From assembly GCA_029254375.1 (NCBI GenBank), contig JAQWXR010000022.1:1-42700 (forward strand): 42,700 bases of DNA, read 5' to 3'. How positions within the stretch are numbered: the first letter of the stretch is position 1; each line of letters begins with the position of its first letter. A model generated the notes under the pieces. The model was not told the DNA's origin. It worked only from the letters and a program-made list of their open reading frames with translations, and searched no databases. This DNA is from Schleiferiaceae bacterium (GTDB taxonomy: Bacteria > Bacteroidota > Bacteroidia > Flavobacteriales > Schleiferiaceae). The translations under genes were made by a program, and so were the position numbers. This document shows, piece after piece, positions 37,848 to 42,700 of this stretch.

Positions 37848-38072
37848 TCAGTACTCCTCTTCATTCCAAAGAAAGTCGTCATCTGAGGGGTAGTCAGGCC
37901 AAATTTCTTCGATGGATTCGTAGATTTCGGCTTCTTCTTCCTCCACGGCTTGAAGGTTCTCTACAACCTCCAAAGGGGCGCCAGTACGGATGGCGTAATC
38001 GATCAATTCGTCTTTGGTAGCAGGCCATGGGGCGTCGCTCAGATAGGAGGCTAATTCAAGTGTCCAATACAT
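37848..38072 (-). CDS. Small acidic DUF2795-family protein
   Basis: A 74-residue soluble protein. Residues 1-45 (MYWTLELASYLSDAPWPATKDELIDYAIRTG) resemble the DUF2795 helical domain; the second half is strongly acidic (AVEEEEAEIYESIEEIWPD) and ends DDDFLWNEEEY. No catalytic residues and no membrane segment are visible. The start at 38072 is chosen because the longer ATG at 38084 adds only four residues and the domain begins at MYWTLELA. It has its own well-formed promoter and lies alone between secA and the cobalamin adenosyltransferase. Function unknown. Confidence 0.8.
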   Translation of the reverse strand: MYWTLELASYLSDAPWPATKDELIDYAIRTGAPLEVVENLQAVEEEEAEIYESIEEIWPDYPSDDDFLWNEEEY

Positions 38073-38097
38073 AGGAGAAGGCAATAGTAATTTTGCG

Positions 38098-38127
38098 CAA
38101 ATATATTCGTTTTAGAACGCTGTGCAA
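38098..38127 (-). promoter_or_regulatory. Full Bacteroidota-type promoter of the DUF2795 gene
   Basis: On the minus strand TTG (38127-38125) is followed by exactly 19 bases and TATATTTG (38105-38098), a perfect TTG-N19-TAnnTTTG promoter. The ATG lies 25 bases further on. A 10-bp perfect palindrome, TTTGCGCAAA (38092-38101), overlaps the end of the -7 element and could be an operator. Confidence 0.75.
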
Positions 38128-38134
38128 GTACTAT

Positions 38135-38698
38135 TTAATGCTCTGGTTTCCAAGGCGTTTCTTGAACCCCCAATTCCACGCATAACCAGCGGGAAAGCGC
38201 AAAGAAATAATCGCTTAATCGATTGAGCAAGGGAAGCACGTGCGCTGGGACCGGTACGCTAGTGCCTTCTAAGGCTATTTGGAGCTCCGCACAGAGTCGT
38301 TCAGCGCGCCGGCAAACAGTTCGTGAAATGTGGGCCTGGCTAACCGCAAGGTGACCGCCAGGGAGAACAAAATTCTGCAAAGGAGGGAGTGCAGCGTCCA
38401 TTCGGTCAATGGCTTTTTCTAAGCGCAATACCCAGTCGGCATGAACTGGAGGAAGCCTCTGGAGCATATCGACAGAGTCATTGGCAAGATGGGAACCGGC
38501 AGAAAACAACCAAGATTGAATCGACTTGAGCTCATCATGAAGGCTTTCTGGTCCCAGATCTGCTAACATCCCCACATGCGCATTAAGCTCATCCAATGAG
38601 CCATAGGCATGAAGGCGCAAATCCGCTTTGGATACGCGCTGTCCGCTAAATAAGCCAGTCGAACCGGCATCACCAGTTTTAGTATAGAGTTTCACCAC
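38135..38698 (-). CDS. Cob(I)alamin adenosyltransferase, PduO type
   Basis: Transfers adenosyl from ATP to cob(I)alamin to make coenzyme B12. The 187-residue protein has the N-terminal ATP-site motif YTKTGDAGSTGLFSG, then RLHAYGSLDELNAHVG, FVLPGG, SRTVCRRAERL and LNRLSDYFFALSRW, all PduO-family landmarks. The start is one of two consecutive GTG codons (38698 or 38695); there is no ATG nearby. A -7-like TACCTTTA (38708-38701) ends two bases before the first GTG and five before the second, so the second may be the true start. No B12-dependent enzyme gene is visible next to it. Confidence 0.93.
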   Translation of the reverse strand: MVKLYTKTGDAGSTGLFSGQRVSKADLRLHAYGSLDELNAHVGMLADLGPESLHDELKSIQSWLFSAGSHLANDSVDMLQRLPPVHADWVLRLEKAIDRMDAALPPLQNFVLPGGHLAVSQAHISRTVCRRAERLCAELQIALEGTSVPVPAHVLPLLNRLSDYFFALSRWLCVELGVQETPWKPEH

Positions 38699-38700
38699 CT

Positions 38701-38708
38701 TAAAGGTA
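38701..38708 (-). promoter_or_regulatory. -7-like element of the adenosyltransferase gene
   Basis: The minus strand reads TACCTTTA, one base off TAnnTTTG, ending two to five bases before the tandem GTG starts. No -33 TTG at 19-base spacing. Confidence 0.35.
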
Positions 38709-38770
38709 ACGGATTGTCAAGCTTTCTGTTCGGAGATTAAACCTTTAACGAGTATGAACGTCTTAGTTAA

Positions 38771-40150
38771 ATGAAAATAAAATCGCGTTTATTCAAGGTG
38801 CTATTTGGTTTGATGCCTGTTGCGCTTTTGGCTCAGCCTGGTCCGTATTTATCGAGCTGGTTGTATAATTCCACCGGGATGACCGGCCAACACTGGGAAC
38901 AGGGCCAAAATAGTGTCATCGTGGATACCGCCCTGGCTGACGTGCGTTGGATTGGCTTTACGAGTTCAGATGTTTACATCCGTTGTTCTGGTGTTCCGGC
39001 CTACGCCGTAGGGCCTTTTCTAGACGGGAATCCGGTTTTAGCCCCAACAAACAGGCACTATCTATTCCGAATTCCGAGAAACCCCGTGAAGGAAACCCAA
39101 AATCCCGTAACACCAGGTCTTGGCCACATAGGGGTTCTTATCAATGGTGTTCCTGTGTACAATTTTGCAGATGCCATGTCCTACAATAACCAGGGTGTGT
39201 GGCATCAAAATGCAGTCACGTTTGAACATGCGGGCATGGATTGTGGCAAGGGCCACCCAGCCCCCGTATTTAATGGCCCTCCTGGCCCCGGATCGCAATT
39301 GATTGGGGCCTCATACCACCACCACCAATCGCCCGCCATTTTTACAACAGCTAGCCAACCTTTGATCAACACCTGTGCGACCTACCCATCATTGGGACTC
39401 TACACGATGGACTCAACGGTGCATTCCCCTTTACTAGGGTTTGCCTTTGATGGTTTTCCGATTTATGGTGCATACGCCTACTCAGATACGGTAGGCCTTG
39501 GTTCCATCCGCAGAATTCAAAGCAGCTATCGGATGCGCACAATGACCACCCGAACCACCTTGCCCGATGGAACGATATTGGCGGCCAGCCAATTTGGACC
39601 CAGTGTTTCTTCCGTAGCTCTAGGTTCCTATAAAGAAGATTTCGAATATATATCTGGTCTAGGCGATTTGGATGAGCACAATGGACGTTTTGCCGTCACC
39701 CCAGAGTTTCCTAACGGAACCTATGCGTATTATACTACGGTGAATGCGCAGCGAAATTCGGCCTATCCATATGTAATTGGGGACACGTATTACGGCGCAG
39801 TCGCTACGGACAACTTTGGAGGGATGGGACCCAATGCGGGAGCTACATCTGTCGTCCTTCCGGGGGGAGTAAGCACCTTTACCCCCTTAAGCCTTATCGA
39901 GGGAGCCCCTTTGAACTTAACGCTGTACCCCATTCCCACCCTGAGTTCATTTACACTACAAGGCCAAGAGTGGCAGGGCACGTGGGAAATTGTGGATCTA
40001 ATGGGCCGCGTTTGGAACCGGGGCTTTCACCAAGCCCAAGATGGGAACCTAAAAGGGGAAGTCGGATTGATGCCAAGCGGATATTACCGGCTAAACGTAC
40101 ATTTCGAGGGTCAATCGCTCTCTATACCAATGTATGTGGTCCAAAATTAA
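38771..40150 (+). CDS. YHYH-domain-like secreted protein with T9SS sorting domain
   Basis: A 459-residue protein with a signal peptide (LFKVLFGLMPVALLAQ). The central region resembles the YHYH protein family: GHIGVLINGVPVYNFADAMS, GKGHPAPV, and at residues 182-185 YHHH where the family usually has YHYH, followed by LLGFAFDGFPIYGAYAY and an NGTYAYY segment before the end. The family's chemistry is unknown; the His cluster suggests metal binding. The last 75 residues look like a type A T9SS sorting domain (LTLYPIPTLSSF, WEIVDLMGRVW, MPSGYYRLNV). It is a single gene read divergently from the adenosyltransferase gene and would be exported by the machinery to which PorZ belongs. Confidence 0.87.
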   Translation: MKIKSRLFKVLFGLMPVALLAQPGPYLSSWLYNSTGMTGQHWEQGQNSVIVDTALADVRWIGFTSSDVYIRCSGVPAYAVGPFLDGNPVLAPTNRHYLFRIPRNPVKETQNPVTPGLGHIGVLINGVPVYNFADAMSYNNQGVWHQNAVTFEHAGMDCGKGHPAPVFNGPPGPGSQLIGASYHHHQSPAIFTTASQPLINTCATYPSLGLYTMDSTVHSPLLGFAFDGFPIYGAYAYSDTVGLGSIRRIQSSYRMRTMTTRTTLPDGTILAASQFGPSVSSVALGSYKEDFEYISGLGDLDEHNGRFAVTPEFPNGTYAYYTTVNAQRNSAYPYVIGDTYYGAVATDNFGGMGPNAGATSVVLPGGVSTFTPLSLIEGAPLNLTLYPIPTLSSFTLQGQEWQGTWEIVDLMGRVWNRGFHQAQDGNLKGEVGLMPSGYYRLNVHFEGQSLSIPMYVVQN

Positions 40151-40239
40151 TTGAGTAAAGCGTTTAAAAGAGGAGGTCAGCCGCTAGTCTTTCCATTTTT
40201 ATAAGCTGCTGCTGCCCGCCTATGTACAGGAGAATACCC
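40151..40239. other. Convergent gap without recognised signals
   Basis: The 89 bp between the YHYH-like gene and purF run into each other from both sides. I saw no stable hairpin with a T-run and no repeat. Confidence 0.5.
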
Positions 40240-42141
40240 TCAGTACGCCCGCTCACCACTTCCCTCCATGTAGTTCACGAAGGCGCGATTGGCAACGCGT
40301 GTTCCGCCCGGAGTGGGGTAGTTCCCAGTAAAATACCAGTCACCAAGGTTCTCGGGGCAGGAAGCGTGTAAATCTTCGATCGTCTGGTAGATGACTTTTA
40401 CTTCGGCTTTGACGCCAGCAGGGGTCAGCATTTGGGCAATTCGATCCGAAATCTCCTCCGCCGAAAAGGGCTCATATACCGCTTTGGCCGCGTTTTTCTG
40501 CGCTTCCATGGGCTTTTCTAGCTCGGCCTTTGCAGCAGCCAAAGCATCCGTTAAAACATGCCACATGCCCCGCTCTTCGATGAGCGAAACAGCCGCTCGG
40601 AAAGCGGCAAAGTCGCCCATTTTAGCCATGTCAATTCCATAGCAATCAGGGTAACGGATCTGTGGAGCCGAGGAGACGATGATGATGCGCTTGGGTCCCA
40701 AGCGGTCTAGCATCTTTAGAATACTTTGCTTGAGTGTGGTTCCGCGGACGATGCTATCGTCTACAGCAACGACCGTGTCTTTGGGTTCAACCACATGGTA
40801 GGTGCTGTCATAGACGTGGGACACCATGTCTTCTCGACCGGCATCCTCCGTGATGAACGTGCGCAGCTTGACATCTTTCCATGCAATTTTTTCTAGGCGA
40901 GGTCTGCGTGTGAGGATGTGTTTCAAGTCCTCTGCTTTGTAGTCGCTTCCTAGCGCAGCCACTTGCTGAATTTTTTTCTCGTTCAGGGAATCTTCAACCC
41001 CTTTAAGTAAACCGTAAAAAGAAATTTCTGCGGTATTTGGGATGAAGCTGAAAACGGTATCGTCAAAATTTCTATCTGCGGCATCAAGCACGCGATTGGC
41101 CAACCGGCGTCCTAGCTCCAAGCGCTCTTGGTAAATGGCTCCGTCATTTCCGCGCGAGAAATAGATGCGCTCAAAGGAACAGGCCAAGCGCTCTTTGGGC
41201 TCAAGAACTTTTTCAATGGAGACATCCCCATTGCGGCGAATCCAAATCATATGTCCCGGCGGGACTTCATGCACATCTTCAAAGGCCACCCCGAAAGCCG
41301 TCTGGATGACCGGACGTTCGGAAGCTACGACCGCCACTTCGTCATCCACATAGTAGTAGGCTGGGCGAATGCCGTTGGGATCGCGAAGCAAGAAGGCATC
41401 TCCTTGTCCCACCATACCGCCCATGGCATATCCGCCATCCCATGGGGCCGCCGCCTTGCGAAGCACACGAGGCAGCTGTAGGTTGTTCATTTGGTAGACG
41501 CTGCGCTCCAACTTGGAAAGACCATAGACTTCCTTGGCTTCTTTGTGAAGACGCTCATTTTCTTTATCCAAAAAATGCCCGATTTTCTCCATCACCGTAA
41601 CGGTATCTGCACGCTCTTTGGGATGCTGACCGAGCGTAACGAGTTCATCTACAAGCTCTTTCACATTGGTCATGTTAAAGTTGCCCGCAACGATTAAATT
41701 CCGACTCATCCAATTGCTCTGACGCAGGAAGGGGTGGCAGGCTTCAATAGAGTTACCTCCATAGGTGCCGTAGCGCAGGTGACCTAGGTAAACCTCACAG
41801 GCGAAGGCCAGATTTTCTTTTACCCATTGGACATCTTTGAGGCGATCGGGCTTTCCATCTACCAGCGTTTTGATTCGTGTCTGAATACGCTGGTAAATGT
41901 CCTGCATGGGCTTGGCCTCCACAGAGCGGTATCGGCTGATGTAACGCTGTCCGGGGGCCATGTCTAATTTGACGCCAGCCAAACCTGCGCCATCTTGGCC
42001 GCGGTTGTGCTGTTTTTCCATCATGAGAACCATTTTGTTCAGGCCATACAAGGCCGTCCCGTGCTTTTCCAGGTAGTGTCCTAGGGGTTTGCGGAGCCTT
42101 AGTAAGGCAATTCCGCACTCGTGGTGGATGGCGTCGCTCAT
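40240..42141 (-). CDS. purF: Amidophosphoribosyltransferase (long Bacteroidota-type PurF)
   Basis: First committed step of purine synthesis: PRPP plus glutamine gives 5-phosphoribosylamine. The 633-residue protein is over 100 residues longer than E. coli PurF. The Ntn nucleophile is probably Cys9 in HHECGIALLRL, so a short propeptide must be removed. KQHNRGQDGAGLAG and GHLRYGTYGGNS are glutaminase-domain motifs, and VVAVDDSIVRGTT is the PRPP loop. The extra length lies in inserts in both domains. I chose the ATG at 42141: a full promoter (TTG-N19-TACCTTTG) lies between it and the longer start at 42189, so the longer start would precede the transcript. This class may be a paralogue beside a canonical PurF; that cannot be judged here. 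Confidence 0.88.
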   Translation of the reverse strand: MSDAIHHECGIALLRLRKPLGHYLEKHGTALYGLNKMVLMMEKQHNRGQDGAGLAGVKLDMAPGQRYISRYRSVEAKPMQDIYQRIQTRIKTLVDGKPDRLKDVQWVKENLAFACEVYLGHLRYGTYGGNSIEACHPFLRQSNWMSRNLIVAGNFNMTNVKELVDELVTLGQHPKERADTVTVMEKIGHFLDKENERLHKEAKEVYGLSKLERSVYQMNNLQLPRVLRKAAAPWDGGYAMGGMVGQGDAFLLRDPNGIRPAYYYVDDEVAVVASERPVIQTAFGVAFEDVHEVPPGHMIWIRRNGDVSIEKVLEPKERLACSFERIYFSRGNDGAIYQERLELGRRLANRVLDAADRNFDDTVFSFIPNTAEISFYGLLKGVEDSLNEKKIQQVAALGSDYKAEDLKHILTRRPRLEKIAWKDVKLRTFITEDAGREDMVSHVYDSTYHVVEPKDTVVAVDDSIVRGTTLKQSILKMLDRLGPKRIIIVSSAPQIRYPDCYGIDMAKMGDFAAFRAAVSLIEERGMWHVLTDALAAAKAELEKPMEAQKNAAKAVYEPFSAEEISDRIAQMLTPAGVKAEVKVIYQTIEDLHASCPENLGDWYFTGNYPTPGGTRVANRAFVNYMEGSGERAY

Positions 42142-42159
42142 CAGTTGTGTTAGAAAGCT

Positions 42160-42189
42160 CAAAGGTAGCGCTTCCCTATCTTCGCTCAA
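42160..42189 (-). promoter_or_regulatory. Full Bacteroidota-type promoter of purF
   Basis: On the minus strand TTG (42189-42187) is followed by exactly 19 bases and TACCTTTG (42167-42160). The purF ATG follows after 18 bases, giving a leader of roughly 10-13 bases. The divergent decarboxylase gene starts 21 bp beyond the -33 box; its own best -7 candidate, TATCTTCG (42177-42184), would lie inside this promoter. Confidence 0.75.
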
Positions 42190-42209
42190 GACCCAAGAAT
42201 CACCGCCTC

Positions 42210-42700
42210 ATGCATCCACAGCCCCTCGTCGTCGACATTCATACGCACATCCTTCCGGAGCATATTCCTCCCTTTGCTCAACGCTTTGGCTATGGGGGGT
42301 TTATCCATTTGGACCATCACTGCCCTGGGTGTGCCCGCATGATGAAAGATGATCAGTTTTTTCGTGAGATTCAATCAAATTGTTGGGATCCAGACGTACG
42401 CATGGAGGAATGTGCCGTTCATGGGGTGCACATGCAAGTGCTCTCGACCGTCCCTGTCATGTTCAGCTATTGGGCCCCCGCCAAAGATGGACTGGAGGTG
42501 GCCCGGTTCCTAAATGACCATATTGCGGAAGTGGTGGAACGATATCCCGGGCGCTTTGAAGGATTAGGGACCTTGCCATTGCAGTCTCCTGAGCTTTCCA
42601 TTATGGAACTTGAACGATGTAAGTCGATTGGTCTGAAAGGAGTTCAAATCGGGAGCCACATCAACGATTGGAATCTTGATGCCCCGGAGTTATTTCCCGT
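42210..42700 (+). CDS. 2-amino-3-carboxymuconate-6-semialdehyde decarboxylase (ACMSD)-like, 3' truncated
   Basis: The frame stays open from the ATG at 42210 to the window end: 163 codons of a protein of about 330-340 residues. It is a metal-dependent amidohydrolase-fold decarboxylase. Residues 9-15 (DIHTHIL) give the first HxH metal site, and RFGYGGF, SNCWDPDVRM, LSTVPVMFSYWA, YPGRFEGLGTLPLQ and KGVQIGSHINDW match ACMSD from animals and bacteria very closely. ACMSD decarboxylates the product of 3-hydroxyanthranilate oxidation, drawing the kynurenine pathway towards 2-aminomuconate. It is divergent from purF with 68 bp between starts. The remaining metal ligands lie outside the window. Family call strong by recall. 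Confidence 0.9.
   Translation, partial: MHPQPLVVDIHTHILPEHIPPFAQRFGYGGFIHLDHHCPGCARMMKDDQFFREIQSNCWDPDVRMEECAVHGVHMQVLSTVPVMFSYWAPAKDGLEVARFLNDHIAEVVERYPGRFEGLGTLPLQSPELSIMELERCKSIGLKGVQIGSHINDWNLDAPELFP

Noticed and set aside
1-42700. Mobile elements, CRISPR arrays, defence islands or toxin-antitoxin pairs
   Set aside because: No transposase, integrase, Cas, restriction or toxin-like protein and no regularly spaced repeats were seen; nearly all DNA is accounted for by conserved genes.

Overview
The window is a chromosomal segment from a member of the Bacteroidota, most likely order Flavobacteriales (possibly a marine Cryomorphaceae/Schleiferiaceae-like lineage; this finer placement is a guess). 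Supporting signs are GldH, PorZ and a secreted protein with a C-terminal type IX sorting domain; DUF3078, DUF4292 and DUF4837 proteins; a fused 2-oxo-acid dehydrogenase E1; the long Bacteroidota-type PurF; and promoters of the TTG-N19-TAnnTTTG type. Base composition looks close to 50% G+C by eye. I saw no tRNA, rRNA, CRISPR array, insertion sequence, phage gene or integrase. Most of the window is well-conserved housekeeping DNA packed into tight operons.

Layout. (1) 1-6467, plus strand: the end of a prolyl oligopeptidase, paaZ, an enoyl-CoA hydratase-like gene, a DUF3078 outer-membrane protein and a fused branched-chain-type E1. All four junctions are ATGA overlaps. (2) 6533-11896, minus strand: ricT > gldH > PBP1A > scoA > scoB. 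(3) 11909-14928, plus strand: porZ > recO, divergent from ricT with almost no spacer. (4) 14938-26141, minus strand: an aminomuconate-deaminase-like RidA protein > ileS > dksA-like > lspA > M28 peptidase > gpsA > tatA > gatA > MltD-like transglycosylase > DUF4837 lipoprotein. (5) 26142-26585: the only long gene-free stretch, holding a terminator hairpin, a second hairpin, a promoter-like site and a strongly foldable segment. (6) 26586-27578, minus: a PLP threonine/serine dehydratase-like gene. (7) 27655-34349, plus: polysaccharide flippase > dut, then a sugar nucleotidyltransferase > TPR protein > DUF4292 lipoprotein > EnvC-like activator. (8) 34427-38698, minus: secA, a small DUF2795 gene and a cobalamin adenosyltransferase. 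(9) 38771-40150, plus: a YHYH-type T9SS cargo candidate. (10) 40240-42141, minus: purF. (11) 42210 to the end, plus: the start of an ACMSD-type decarboxylase.

How the genes fit together. The left block suggests catabolism of aromatic and branched-chain acids to acyl-CoA units. The RidA-like protein and the ACMSD-like protein both fit the kynurenine/2-aminomuconate route of tryptophan breakdown, although they lie 16 kb apart. Envelope genes are frequent: PBP1A, MltD, EnvC, LspA, SecA, TatA, GldH, PorZ, and a flippase with a nucleotidyltransferase.

I did not find a convincing undescribed multi-gene system. The points most worth a second look are the foldable intergenic segment at 26.39-26.57 kb, the GIHH (not HxGH) signature in IleS, and a recurrent arrangement in which the -7 promoter element sits only a few bases before the start codon, suggesting leaderless mRNAs.
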